Shown one piece after another: positions 16,639 through 25,403 of a DNA stretch of 51,448 nt. How positions within the stretch are numbered: the first letter of the stretch is position 1; each line of letters starts with the position of its first letter. The position numbers and the translations under genes were made by a program. Under the pieces are notes generated by a model. The model saw nothing but the letters and a program-made list of their open reading frames with translations. It had not been told where the DNA came from and made no database searches. The DNA is taken from NCBI GenBank assembly GCA_036511855.1, contig DATCBN010000085.1, forward strand, positions 1 through 51,448. The letters are read 5' to 3'. The DNA is from Candidatus Eremiobacteraceae bacterium (GTDB taxonomy: Bacteria > Vulcanimicrobiota > Vulcanimicrobiia > Eremiobacterales > Eremiobacteraceae).

Positions 16639-17424
16639 ATGGACCTGACCGAACATGCGGCGAAAAACCGGCGACACTGGGATGCGACCGCCGACGATTA
16701 TCAAACCAAGCACGCCGCGCAGTTGGATTGGCGAAAACCACCGTGTTGGGGCGTGTGGGAGCGGCCGGAATCCGAGCTGCAGATCCTCGGCGACGTCGGA
16801 GGATTGGACGTGCTCGAATTCGGCTGCGGCGCGGCGCAGTGGTCGATCGCATTGCATTTGCTCGGCGCGCGCATGGTCGCGCTCGACAACTCCGCGCGTC
16901 AACTACAGCACGCCCGGCGCTTGATGGACGAAGCGGGCGTCGAATTTCCGCTCGTTCACGCGAGCGCTGAAGCAGTGCCGTTGGCGGATGATTCCTTCGA
17001 TCTCATCTTTTGCGATCATGGCGCTATGTCGTTCTGCGATCCCTATCGCTCGGTGGCCGAAGCGGCGCGAATGCTACGCGCCGGCGGTCGTTTCATCTTC
17101 AACATGGCGACGCCGCTCGTCGAACTCACATACAGCGATCTCGAATCGAAGTCGACGGAGACATTCCAGCGCGACTACTTCGGGCTGCATCGCGTTGAGG
17201 ACGCGGACACCGTCAGTTTCAATCTTCCCTATGGGGAGTGGATCCGCGTGTTCAGCGAGCACGGACTCGACGTCGAAGCGCTCATCGAATTGCGGCCACC
17301 CGAGGGCGCGCCCAGTACGTACGGAGACTATGTCCGGCTCGAATGGGCTCGGCGGTGGCCCGCCGAGAATATCTGGAAGACGCGCAAGCGCCTGCCGGCG
17401 CAGGGCGCGCCGAGGTCAGGGTAG
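16639..17424 (+). CDS. Class I SAM-dependent methyltransferase
   Basis: 261 residues, UbiE-like fold. Motif I is VLEFGCGAAQWS (about 56-67), the acidic residue after strand 2 is in MVALDNSARQL, and the later strand motif is FDLIFCDHGAMSF. The substrate is unknown. The ATG at 16639 has no ribosome site and lies 35 bases after repeat C; an upstream in-frame start at 16552 would read through the repeat and is rejected. The 3' end overlaps the convergent Nth-like gene by nine bases. Confidence 0.85.
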   Translation: MDLTEHAAKNRRHWDATADDYQTKHAAQLDWRKPPCWGVWERPESELQILGDVGGLDVLEFGCGAAQWSIALHLLGARMVALDNSARQLQHARRLMDEAGVEFPLVHASAEAVPLADDSFDLIFCDHGAMSFCDPYRSVAEAARMLRAGGRFIFNMATPLVELTYSDLESKSTETFQRDYFGLHRVEDADTVSFNLPYGEWIRVFSEHGLDVEALIELRPPEGAPSTYGDYVRLEWARRWPAENIWKTRKRLPAQGAPRSG

Positions 17425-18090
17425 ATTCCGATAGTACGCGCAGGTGCTCTTGAGCGGACATGGGTCGCAAAGCGGTGCGGTCCGCCGGCATAGCTCGCGG
17501 CCGTGGCGCGCGAGCAAGACGTGTGCATCGATCAAGAAGTCGAAGTCGCGTTCGTGGAATTCGCCCAAGGCTCGCTGGACCGACTTGTAGGTCGCGGCAT
17601 AGCTCTTCGATTCGGTCCCGAAGCCTAACCGCGTCAGCACGCGTAGGCCGTTCGATTCCAACGCCATCACCGGCTCGGTTCGGCTCAAGAGCAGTATTTT
17701 GTCGACGCCGGGATCGCCGATCGCAGGAAATTTCTTCAACAAGCGGCGCCGGCGAGCGGGTGGCTCTGCCAAAACACCGGCTGTGCCGCCGCCGAATTCT
17801 TCGATGATGATTCGTGCCGCCTCGCGCATTCGCGCCGCTCGGAGATCGGCGTAGACGCCACCCTCGGCCGCAGCCGAACGAAGCATTGCCTGCTTCGCAC
17901 GGGCGATCGCCTGCGGCGTGACGCCGATGCGGCGCCGCAGTTCTTCGAATGCCGCGGCGCGCCGCTCTTCAGGTACGAGATACGCCGCATTCTCGTAGAG
18001 GACGATCGCGAATGGATCGATGGCGATCGGCGGACGGGGCGGCCCGTACGCCGATCGAAGCCGAGCGATGACGCGTTTCAGCGCGGTCAT
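17416..18090 (-). CDS. Endonuclease III-like Fe-S HhH-GPD protein with altered catalytic residues
   Basis: 224 residues. The C-terminus has the four-Cys cluster motif of Nth (C-x6-C-x2-C-x5-C in LCRRTAPLCDPCPLKSTC). In the hairpin-helix-hairpin region the usual LPGVGRKTA is FPAIGDPGVDKIL, which puts Pro where Nth has catalytic Lys. The later VDTH is replaced by LESN, which removes the catalytic Asp. Such proteins are often loosely named endonuclease III or HesB. DNA-base excision by the standard Nth chemistry is therefore doubtful. ATG at 18090 is chosen over an upstream start at 18120. Confidence 0.75.
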   Translation of the reverse strand: MTALKRVIARLRSAYGPPRPPIAIDPFAIVLYENAAYLVPEERRAAAFEELRRRIGVTPQAIARAKQAMLRSAAAEGGVYADLRAARMREAARIIIEEFGGGTAGVLAEPPARRRRLLKKFPAIGDPGVDKILLLSRTEPVMALESNGLRVLTRLGFGTESKSYAATYKSVQRALGEFHERDFDFLIDAHVLLARHGRELCRRTAPLCDPCPLKSTCAYYRNLP

Positions 18091-18105
18091 AGAGCGCTCA
18101 CGGGG

Positions 18106-18135
18106 TTGACTTCCGCACAATGCGCATGATACGAT
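18106..18135 (+). promoter_or_regulatory. Promoter of the small-gene locus
   Basis: TTGACT (18106-18111) and TACGAT (18130-18135) are spaced 18 bases. Transcription would start near 18142 and reach the strong terminator at 18347-18373, giving a transcript of about 230 bases. Confidence 0.5.
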
Positions 18136-18177
18136 TGCTCACGTTGAAATCGCTCCCGCAAAGGAGACCATGAACCA

Positions 18178-18312
18178 ATGTTGCTGACGACAAAGCGGTA
18201 CGACCGCCCCGGGATGAACGGCCTTGCCGTGATTCCGTCTGTCGTCGTGTGCCTCGCCGGCCCGGGCCATGCGTGCGCACCCAGCGGAGGATATCGTTTC
18301 ATTCGTCGATGA
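18178..18312 (+). CDS. Small ORF (44 aa) or short RNA of unknown function
   Basis: The frame from ATG 18178 encodes 44 residues: a basic N-terminus (MLLTTKRYDRPG), a hydrophobic middle (GLAVIPSVVVCLAGPGHAC) and a short Arg-rich end. AAGGAG at 18161-18166 is 11 bases upstream, rather far; a closer ATG at 18170 gives only five residues. Its own promoter and a perfect terminator define a unit of about 230 bases. I do not recognise the peptide; the unit could equally be a non-coding RNA. Confidence 0.35.
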   Translation: MLLTTKRYDRPGMNGLAVIPSVVVCLAGPGHACAPSGGYRFIRR

Positions 18313-18346
18313 CGCGCAGCAATCCGCGTTCATCGCGACCGATTCG

Positions 18347-18373
18347 AGGCCTCCGCATCGCGGAGGCCTTTTC
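18347..18373 (+). terminator. Rho-independent terminator of the small unit
   Basis: A perfect 10-bp stem AGGCCTCCGC/GCGGAGGCCT with a three-base loop is followed by TTTTC. Confidence 0.85.
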
Positions 18374-18418
18374 AATTCCTCGTGCAGTCGTCATCCATCA
18401 GGAAAGGAGGTAACGCAC

Positions 18419-18646
18419 ATGCACGGCTTCGTCAACCTCGACGTCGCACGCCAACGCCAGGCCGGATTCCGCGCCGAAGCGGTGGCCGGACGGCTCGCTA
18501 TGCTCGCACGCGCGCTGCGCGTACCTGCGCGCCGGCGCATGGCAAAGCTGATCGTCGCGATCGGCTATGTCATGATCAGCGCGGGTCACCGGCTCGACTC
18601 CGAATGCGTTTCGCGCGATCGCCCCCGTCTGCGTGCAGTCTCGTGA
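18419..18646 (+). CDS. Small protein (75 aa) with a hydrophobic segment, unknown function
   Basis: The start is secure: AGGAGG at 18405-18410 lies eight bases before ATG 18419. The protein opens with MHGFVNLDVARQRQAGFRAEA, a pattern (R/K-Q then E-A) seen in very small uncharacterised proteins. An Arg-rich stretch follows, then a short hydrophobic helix AKLIVAIGYVMISAGHRL. It may be peripheral or single-pass in the membrane. Terminators on both sides (18347-18373 and 18747-18781) isolate it as a monocistronic unit. No function can be assigned. Confidence 0.65.
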   Translation: MHGFVNLDVARQRQAGFRAEAVAGRLAMLARALRVPARRRMAKLIVAIGYVMISAGHRLDSECVSRDRPRLRAVS

Positions 18647-18746
18647 CGCACGCAGCGGCACCGGCGGACCTTCGTCCGCCGAATATTTCGGGCATTCGGA
18701 ATTGGGCCCACCCGCCGCCACCGAACATGTCGCAAGCGACAATCGC

Positions 18747-18781
18747 AAGGGACTAGGACGCGCGACGCCTCGTCCCTTTTC
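18747..18781 (+). terminator. Terminator downstream of the 75-aa gene
   Basis: The outer stem AAGGGAC/GTCCCTT holds an inner stem (AGG/CCT and GCG/CGC) and is followed by TTTTC. A second hairpin, CGGCGGAC/GTCCGCCG with a four-base loop (18662-18681), precedes it without a T run. Confidence 0.65.
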
Positions 18782-18792
18782 ATTTCGGCGAC

Positions 18793-18975
18793 TATGTTTT
18801 CGATGGCGCCGATCGTTTCTCGATGCGGAGCAAGGTTTTTCGGAAGACCGGCTCGGGAACAAATCTCGCTGCGGCGACAGAACCATTTCAATACAACTTC
18901 GGCCCGGGCCCATCTGAACAAGAAAAGAACGGGCCGCCGCGCGTATACACGCTCTTCGTGAGTTGGAAATACTGA
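18793..18975 (+). pseudogene. 3' remnant of a second TonB-dependent receptor
   Basis: The frame ending at TGA 18973-18975 encodes a receptor C-terminus: SGTNLAAATEPFQYNFGPG, then RVYTLFVSWKY. It aligns closely with the end of the intact receptor next door (SGTNLNAGLEPFQYNYGRA, then EFTVFLSMKY). The frame is closed by an in-frame TAG at 18754, and no plug or barrel sequence precedes it, so about 95 percent of the gene is gone. A perfect 10-bp hairpin after the stop (19019-19047) looks like the original terminator. It marks an old deletion or recombination between tandem receptors. Confidence 0.8.
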
Positions 18976-19018
18976 CGGGTCATCCGAAGAACCGGACAGA
19001 TCGGCCGCACATCGTTCG

Positions 19019-19056
19019 GCGGAGCCTACGATAAACATAGGCTCCGCATCATTTTG
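19019..19056 (+). terminator. Terminator after the receptor remnant
   Basis: A perfect 10-bp stem GCGGAGCCTA/TAGGCTCCGC with a nine-base loop is followed by ATCATTTTG. It lies 43 bases past the remnant's stop codon. Confidence 0.7.
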
Positions 19057-19153
19057 TAAGGCCGCCGATGCCGGCCGCACTCACGAAGTACGGTTGTCCT
19101 CTCGACGAAGCAAGGCTTTTCCGTGAACCAAAAGAACCAGCTTGCGATTGCTA

Positions 19154-19178
19154 CGATGCCGTTGTCGGCATCGGTTTT
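19154..19178 (+). promoter_or_regulatory. Leader hairpin upstream of the TonB receptor
   Basis: A perfect stem CGATGCCG/CGGCATCG with loop TTGT is followed by GTTTTGG, 35 bases before the receptor ATG. It could be an attenuator or a weak terminator isolating the receptor from upstream transcription. No known riboswitch fold is recognised. Confidence 0.35.
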
Positions 19179-19207
19179 GGCGATTATTCTCGCGAAGGGA
19201 AATCAAA

Positions 19208-22200
19208 ATGTCACGACTCATTCGTTCTTTCACCGTTACTGCAATCGCGGCGATGGTCCTTATGGCAGGCATCGCAGCGCAGCAGGCAACGGCTGGGACG
19301 ACGGGCGGCATTCAAGGCTACGTCACCGATGGTTTAGGGAAAGCCATCGCCGGCGTCCAGGTGTCAGCTGCTGCGCCATCGTTCGCCACGCGCACCATCA
19401 CGGGTGCGAACGGCTTCTACGCGATGAACGGTCTTCCACTCGACACGTACACGCTGACGTTCACGAAATCAGGGTACTTGTCGCAGTCTATCCCTGGCAT
19501 CACCACCGTACAGGATCAGACATCGCGGATCAACGCGCGCCTCGACACGGAGGCAAAGACGCTCGGCAAGGTCACCGTCCGAGGCACGACGTCTCTCATC
19601 CAGCCCACGCAAACCGCAAACACGTATGTCGTCAACCAGACGACTTTGTCCAATCTCAACGGCACGCCGCAGGATCCCAACGGCTTTCAAGCGTTCAATT
19701 CGCTTCCGGGCGTGACCACCGACAATGCCGGCTATCCGGTGATCCGCGCCGGCCAGGAAAACGATGTCGGATACCAGTTGGATGGCGTCGACAACACCGA
19801 TCCGGTGACGGGTCAATTCCTCAACGCCGTCACGTTGAACGGGGCGCGCAGCGTTCAGCTCTCCACCGGCGGATACGATGTCTCAGCCGGAAACACAAAC
19901 TCGGGAGTCATAAACGAAGTGATCGACCACGGAGCCTATCCCGGTTCGGGCGAAGCGACTGCACGCGCGTTTTTCAGCACGTACGGACATGAACTGTCGC
20001 TCGACTACGGCAACGCGACGCCAGACAACAAGTTCTCCTACTACTTCTCTTACGACGGCCAGCGTGACGGCCAGGAATACGGCGACAAGCGGAGTCTGCT
20101 TCCGCTCTACGTCGCCTTCGGCGATTTCACGACGACGAACGACGAAGTGCTGAATCTCTTCTATCGCCTTGGTCGCGACAATCGAGACGAGATCCAGTTG
20201 CTGAGCAATCTCAGCAGCCAGACGTTTGGATTCGGCTTTGAGGTCAACGGCAAGATCGCGCCCTATGCCGGAAACAACCAAAACGTTCAGATCAACTCCG
20301 AACCGATCCTCGACAATTTCGGCGACACGCTGCCCGTGCCGCAAAGCGACTACTTCACGCTGTATCCCGGACAAGTCACGCCCCATCAGAATATCGGCGT
20401 GGCAGACGACCAGACTTTCAGCTCCGTCATCGACAAACTCAATTTCAAGCGCCAATTGTCCCCGTCAAGTTATGCTGAGTTCACATTGCACAAGACAATC
20501 GAGAATCTGATCTTTCGCTATCCGTACGACGTCGGTTCGTTCTCGGATTTCTACGAGGACCTCCAAACCCAGGGCACCGGCCTCGGGTTCGACTATGCTA
20601 ACCAGATCTCCGATAAGCATTCGATCGGATTCGGCGGCGACATGACGTATTACGGCAGCAAGTACTCGGCCGGCTTCCCAAGCTCCGAGTCGTTTTACGA
20701 GCCGCTCTCCGATATCGGCTGTCCGCAACTGCTCGACAACGGCGGCACGGGTGTGGGCGGCTGCTACATCGCACCGTTCAACCGAGCTATGAACCAGGCG
20801 AACGGCGGCCCATTCCTCGACGGCACGCTGCCCACCGATGCGGCACACGCTCCGCTCAGCACGTACGTCGACGATCTATCGGTGTCCAACGACCCCATCC
20901 ACCGGTATGACCTCTTCGTGAAAGACCGGTACCAGCCCAACCAACGGCTCACGCTGACCGCTGGCCTGCGATTTGACAAACAGGTCTACGGTCTGCCGGC
21001 GAATGCGGCTCAAGCCAACACGTCGTACTTCTACAACGATGCCGGCAATCTCGTCACGGTGCCCGGTAAGCCGTTCAGCTCGGACATCACGGCGCCGTCG
21101 CAGATCAGCCCGCGATTCGCGGCAGCCTATCAGTTGGGCCGCAGCGATGTCCTGCGCTTCTCAGTCGGCCAGAACATCGAGTTCGCGACGCTATCGGCAG
21201 TCGAGGACAAGTATCGTGTGCCGACCTCGCTGCAGAACTGCAACATCGCAAACGGCTGCTTCATCCCGTTGCCCGGCGGACCCGGAACGGTGCCTGCCGG
21301 TCAGGAGACCAACCACATCACCAATCTGTACCAACAGATGAATCTCGATCTGACGACAAACGAGTTCGCCCAGTACACTCCCGTGCGCCCGCAGCACGCC
21401 ATCAACTACGATGCGTCGTGGGAGCACGAATTCGGCGGAGGCACCGAGCTCCGCATCACCCCTTACTATCGCAAGGGCACAGACTACATCGTCGGCAACT
21501 CGCCGTTGCTCACCACGCTCGCGAGCGGGCAACCGGTGTTCGGCGCAGCGCGCGAAGAAAATGCCGGCGTCAATGAAAACACTGGCGTCGAGTTCGCTCT
21601 ACAGTCGCAGCATCGCCTGGGGCTGTCCACCTCGCTCGCCGTCACGTACGACAACACGTTTGCGAACTACGACAGCGACTTCTTCCCGTTCGTCAACAAC
21701 GCTGCGTTGGCCGCGAACCACTTCTTCCATGTCTCGTATGTGGCGCCCATCACCGCAACGGCGAACCTCGTCTACGATTCACCGCACGGTTTCCATATCT
21801 CCGCGACGGTGCCGTACGAGTCGGGTTACCGCTACGGAGTCGGTAAGAAGGTGTACATCTTCACCACAAACGCGAAAGGCCAGTCCGTTCCGCAGTTGGT
21901 CCTCAACACCGATTTGGCGAACGGCTACACGAACGCATACTACTACACCGATCCCAACGATCCGGGCACGGAACAACAACCCAACATCATCGGTTCGCGC
22001 GGGACTCCCGAAGGCGATGACCCGGGCACACTTCACGGCGTCGCGAACACCTATCTCAACTTGTCGATCTCGCAAGATATCGGCCCCAAAGATCGCGGAT
22101 ACCAAATCGGTCTGCGCGTGGAGAACCTGCTCGGCAACTACAATCCGTCGTCGCCCTCTAACAACATCTGGTACGAGAACTGCGGATTCGGGAAGCCATG

Positions 22201-22354
22201 CGGGCCGAACAACAGCCTTGGTAATCCCGTGTCCGGCACGAATCTGAACGCCGGTCTGGAACCCTTCCAATACAACTACGGCCGGGCACCGTACGAAAAC
22301 GAACAGACCGGCTTACCGCGCGAATTCACCGTGTTCTTGAGCATGAAGTACTAG
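19208..22354 (+). CDS. TonB-dependent outer-membrane receptor with N-terminal carboxypeptidase-regulatory domain
   Basis: 1048 residues. A signal peptide (MSRLIRSFTVTAIAAMVLMA) ends near ATA/GTT. A carboxypeptidase-regulatory-like domain follows (about 33-115: GGIQGYVTDGLGKAIAGV, then NGFYAMNGLPLDTYTLTF). Next come a plug-like region (FNSLPGVTTDNAGYPVIRAG, YQLDGVDNTDP) and a long beta-barrel rich in aromatic strands, ending in the outer-membrane C-terminal pattern FTVFLSMKY with terminal aromatic Tyr. The build resembles Oar/SusC-like receptors. ATG 19208 is preferred because it opens the signal peptide and has AAGGGA upstream. A convergent S9 peptidase lies beyond repeat D, so peptide uptake is possible; the ligand is unknown. 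Confidence 0.9.
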   Translation: MSRLIRSFTVTAIAAMVLMAGIAAQQATAGTTGGIQGYVTDGLGKAIAGVQVSAAAPSFATRTITGANGFYAMNGLPLDTYTLTFTKSGYLSQSIPGITTVQDQTSRINARLDTEAKTLGKVTVRGTTSLIQPTQTANTYVVNQTTLSNLNGTPQDPNGFQAFNSLPGVTTDNAGYPVIRAGQENDVGYQLDGVDNTDPVTGQFLNAVTLNGARSVQLSTGGYDVSAGNTNSGVINEVIDHGAYPGSGEATARAFFSTYGHELSLDYGNATPDNKFSYYFSYDGQRDGQEYGDKRSLLPLYVAFGDFTTTNDEVLNLFYRLGRDNRDEIQLLSNLSSQTFGFGFEVNGKIAPYAGNNQNVQINSEPILDNFGDTLPVPQSDYFTLYPGQVTPHQNIGVADDQTFSSVIDKLNFKRQLSPSSYAEFTLHKTIENLIFRYPYDVGSFSDFYEDLQTQGTGLGFDYANQISDKHSIGFGGDMTYYGSKYSAGFPSSESFYEPLSDIGCPQLLDNGGTGVGGCYIAPFNRAMNQANGGPFLDGTLPTDAAHAPLSTYVDDLSVSNDPIHRYDLFVKDRYQPNQRLTLTAGLRFDKQVYGLPANAAQANTSYFYNDAGNLVTVPGKPFSSDITAPSQISPRFAAAYQLGRSDVLRFSVGQNIEFATLSAVEDKYRVPTSLQNCNIANGCFIPLPGGPGTVPAGQETNHITNLYQQMNLDLTTNEFAQYTPVRPQHAINYDASWEHEFGGGTELRITPYYRKGTDYIVGNSPLLTTLASGQPVFGAAREENAGVNENTGVEFALQSQHRLGLSTSLAVTYDNTFANYDSDFFPFVNNAALAANHFFHVSYVAPITATANLVYDSPHGFHISATVPYESGYRYGVGKKVYIFTTNAKGQSVPQLVLNTDLANGYTNAYYYTDPNDPGTEQQPNIIGSRGTPEGDDPGTLHGVANTYLNLSISQDIGPKDRGYQIGLRVENLLGNYNPSSPSNNIWYENCGFGKPCGPNNSLGNPVSGTNLNAGLEPFQYNYGRAPYENEQTGLPREFTVFLSMKY

Positions 22355-22372
22355 AACGCCAATCGATCCATA

Positions 22373-22460
22373 GTAGGGTGAATGTACTAGGGCAAGCATC
22401 GCTTGCCCATTTTTTTTCCGATGGGCAAGCGATGCTTGCCCTAGTACGGTTGCCCTCTAC
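22373..22460. repeat. REP-like repeat, copy D (nested 64-bp unit)
   Basis: The inner unit, from GTACTAGGG (22384) to CCCTAGTAC (22447), is 64 bp like copy A and is a perfect 27-bp inverted repeat around a T-rich loop. It is embedded in degraded outer ends, GTAGGGTGAA (22373) and GCCCTCTAC (22460). It lies between the convergent receptor and S9 peptidase genes. Confidence 0.9.
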
Positions 22461-22477
22461 GAGAGGTCGAATCGCAT

Positions 22478-24478
22478 TTAGACGTAGTCCTTCAGCCACG
22501 CAACCCAACGCCGGTCGATGTCCGCGTTGCGGACCGGATCGGCCGGCAGATGACCGCTCACCGGATACGCCACAAATGTCACCGGTATCTTGTTGTCCAC
22601 GAGCGCGTGATAGAACTCGTACGATTCCGGTATCGGCACGCGAGGATCGCCCGTATCGCACATGATGAGCGTCGGCGTGGTCACATCCTTCGCATACGTG
22701 ATCGGTGAAACGTCGCGATACAGTTGCGGATCGCTCTGCGGCGTTGCGTGCAATTGCAGTTCATCTGCTTTGTGGTCGTCCGCGATCGAGTAGTCCACCA
22801 TCCAGTCGTTCACCGCGGCGCCGGAGACGGCGGCCTTCCAAATATGATAGTGGGTGATCATCCACGAGGTCATGTACCCGCCGTACGACCAGCCGGAGAC
22901 GCCAATGCGCGACGGGTCGACGATGCCCAGCTTTTCGACAGCCGCAATGCCGGCCATGATGTCGCGACCGGGCCCCGCTCCTGCGTCGGGTGCGATGGCA
23001 ACTTCGTACGCATTTCCTAGGTTGTCGCTGCCGCGATAGTTAGGCTGGAGCACGACGAAGCCGGCGGCCGCCAGCAATTGAGTCGTCTCGTTGAACGCTA
23101 AACTCGAAGCCCAAATCGGGCCGCCGTGGATGTAGATCGCCAGAGGATACGCGCGGCCGGCGATATATCCCGAAGGGTATGTGAGCACGCCGTCTTCGGC
23201 AAATCCGTCCGGGCCTTGCCAATCGATACTCACGGTTTTTCCGAGGTCGAGCGCCGCGGTAGGATCGTTAAGATTCGTGAGTTTGACGGGAGCCGCCGAA
23301 GGCGACGTCATGAAATACAATTCCGTCGGATCGCTTCCGGTGCTGCCGGTGAAGGCGATCGCGCCGGCGCGGCCGACGGTCACCGGCTCCCAGTCATTAT
23401 CGTTGATCCAACTCACGGATCCAATACCCAATCGTCTCGCCGCGCCGCCATCGGCTGGCTGGAGCCACAACGCGCTCGCGGTGCCGATATTGGCGCCGAG
23501 CAAGACGTTCGCGCCGTCCGGCATCCATTTCGCGATGAGGACGTTGCGGTCGAGCCCAGCGGTCAACGAGCGGGCCGGCCCGCCGGCCGTCGGCGCGACG
23601 AATATCTCGTTGCCTTGATTGTAGTCGCCGCCGCGCGGATAGGCGAATAGCGTCTGCGCTCCATCGGGTGAGACCACCGGCATCATCTGATAGACGCCGT
23701 CCGTGAGCTTCTGCACGCTTCCGGTGGAAGCGTCTGCCACCATGATCTCTTGCAGATACTCGTCATCTTCTACCGCGCTCGGCAATCGCGCGAACACGAT
23801 GTGTGTGCCGTCGGCGGTCCAGTGCACGACCGATTCGGTCGCGTAGGTCGTGCTGGTGCTCGGCAAACCGCGCGCGCCAGACGTGAGCCGCTTGTGCCAT
23901 GAACCGTTCGACGCCGCAAGCCAGATCTGGTTGGGCGTTGGGGCCGAGGTCTGCAAGAAGTCGTTGTTGCCGACAGTGAACGCGTCGTCGTTGGAATCCG
24001 ATCGGTCGCTGTCCGGGTCGTCGGCGGTCACGTAGGCCAACCTCTTGCCGTCGGGGCTCCAATCGAATTGCTGCACGTCGTTTGGCGAGTCCGTGATCTG
24101 CTTTGGATCGCCGCCGGTCATCGGAAGCACAAATATCTGCGCCGACGAGTCGTTGCCGCCGGTCTGCGCGATGAATGCTATCCGGCTTCCGTCGGGCGAC
24201 CAGCGCGGAAAGCCGATGCCGTCGCGCGCGTGCGTGAGCGCCCGCCGGGAATGCGTCGCGACGTCGATGAGTTCGAGCGTGGTATCGTATGTGTCGCTTG
24301 AGAAATTCGGCCGGATGACCACCACGGCCACGGCCGACCCGTTCGGAGAGATCTGGGGCTCCTGAATGTCGACGAGGCGCTTGAGATCGTCGAGCATGAA
24401 CGGCCGCGCTTGAGCTGGGAGCGGAACCAAAGCCGCAAGCGAGCTTACTATGACGACAAGTCCTATGCGTGCATCCAC
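22478..24478 (-). CDS. Secreted S9-family (prolyl oligopeptidase-like) serine peptidase
   Basis: 666 residues. The signal peptide (MDARIGLVVIVSSLAALVPLPAQA) indicates export. Residues about 30-400 form a TolB/WD-like propeller (PRWSPDGSRIAFI, FDWSPDGKRLAYV). The C-terminal alpha/beta hydrolase domain has Ser531 in GWSYGGYM, Asp611 in GDPRVP and His643 in VSGHLP, an intact triad. The usual HG..D.RVP loop reads CDTGDPRVP. The enzyme should trim short peptides in the periplasm or outside the cell, which suits the neighbouring TonB receptor. It is monocistronic and convergent to the receptor. Confidence 0.9.
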   Translation of the reverse strand: MDARIGLVVIVSSLAALVPLPAQARPFMLDDLKRLVDIQEPQISPNGSAVAVVVIRPNFSSDTYDTTLELIDVATHSRRALTHARDGIGFPRWSPDGSRIAFIAQTGGNDSSAQIFVLPMTGGDPKQITDSPNDVQQFDWSPDGKRLAYVTADDPDSDRSDSNDDAFTVGNNDFLQTSAPTPNQIWLAASNGSWHKRLTSGARGLPSTSTTYATESVVHWTADGTHIVFARLPSAVEDDEYLQEIMVADASTGSVQKLTDGVYQMMPVVSPDGAQTLFAYPRGGDYNQGNEIFVAPTAGGPARSLTAGLDRNVLIAKWMPDGANVLLGANIGTASALWLQPADGGAARRLGIGSVSWINDNDWEPVTVGRAGAIAFTGSTGSDPTELYFMTSPSAAPVKLTNLNDPTAALDLGKTVSIDWQGPDGFAEDGVLTYPSGYIAGRAYPLAIYIHGGPIWASSLAFNETTQLLAAAGFVVLQPNYRGSDNLGNAYEVAIAPDAGAGPGRDIMAGIAAVEKLGIVDPSRIGVSGWSYGGYMTSWMITHYHIWKAAVSGAAVNDWMVDYSIADDHKADELQLHATPQSDPQLYRDVSPITYAKDVTTPTLIMCDTGDPRVPIPESYEFYHALVDNKIPVTFVAYPVSGHLPADPVRNADIDRRWVAWLKDYV

Positions 24479-24610
24479 AATATCAAACCCTCCGGCTCAT
24501 CATACATTCAAGGCGTTCGTGGCCGGCGCGTTGCGAACCCGTCGCGGAAATAGCGCTCTAGAACGGCATGGCAGGACCGAGCCCGGGTGCACGGCTCGGG
24601 AGACCAAAGC

Positions 24611-25208
24611 ATGATTTCGAAGTGTGCGAAATTTTTGTTCTGTGTGGCGCTTGCCGCGCTGTTCCTCTCCATTCCCGTCATTCATGTGGCGGATGCCGGC
24701 ACGGCGCCAATCGGAATGGATGTGGAAAGTCCGCCGGATGCGCAATGCTGTTCGAATGCGCAATGGAGCATGTTCAAAAACCGGTCCGAGAGATCGGGGA
24801 GGACCGACCACATCGGTCCGCAGACGTCGCACGTGGCGCCCGCTGATCGACTCTGACATTCAAGCCGGAGCGGTCATCGCCGCGGACGGAACAATTTATG
24901 CAAGGTCCGCCTATGGCGTCATGTATGCCTTTAATCCCGACGGCACGATAAAATGGATGCGCAAGCTCAGCAGGTTCGAGATCGCCTCGACGCCGGCGAT
25001 CGGCGGCGACGGCACCATCTATTTCGCCGGCGATAGCTGCGGCGCGATCCATGCGCTCAATCCCGATGGAACCCAGAAGTGGACGTACGTCACGAACGCG
25101 TACACGCGCTGCGCTCCGGCCATCGGCCTCGGTCAGCGGCTCTACAGCGGTTATCTGGCCGACCCGAACTTCTCGAACAATGGCGGCCTCTTGGCGTTCG
25201 GACCCTGA
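24611..25208 (+). pseudogene. Exported PQQ-like beta-propeller protein, frameshifted and short
   Basis: The first frame begins at ATG 24611 with a signal peptide (MISKCAKFLFCVALAALFL) and the family opening WSMFKNRSERSGRTDHIGP, then stops at 24856. The homologous continuation is in another frame from about 24834: WRPLIDSDIQAGAVIAADGT, then IYFAGDSCGAIHALNPDGT, ending at 25208. One extra base near 24822-24834 would explain this. Even repaired it has only about three blades, so the 3' part is missing or lost. A hairpin CCGAGCC/GGCTCGG (24577-24599) covers part of the GGGAG ribosome site. Either a pseudogene or an assembly error plus truncation. Confidence 0.7.
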
Positions 25209-25403
25209 CAGAGACCGCTGCGCGGTACGATACTTGCCCTCAAGCTAGTAATAGTGATATCATGCTTGTGGTTTTGGTCTGTGGTAGGGCGAGCACATCC
25301 CCAGACGTCGAAATTGGAAACCTCGGTTCTCCCATAGCGATTGTCATCACCCCAACCGAAACGAATTACTGACGAGTGCGTCGTGAGCCTCTCACGAAGC
25401 GCA

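Noticed and set aside
19053..19207. Riboswitch in the TonB receptor leader
   Set aside because: Only a simple hairpin is visible; no cobalamin, TPP or c-di-GMP core motifs were found.
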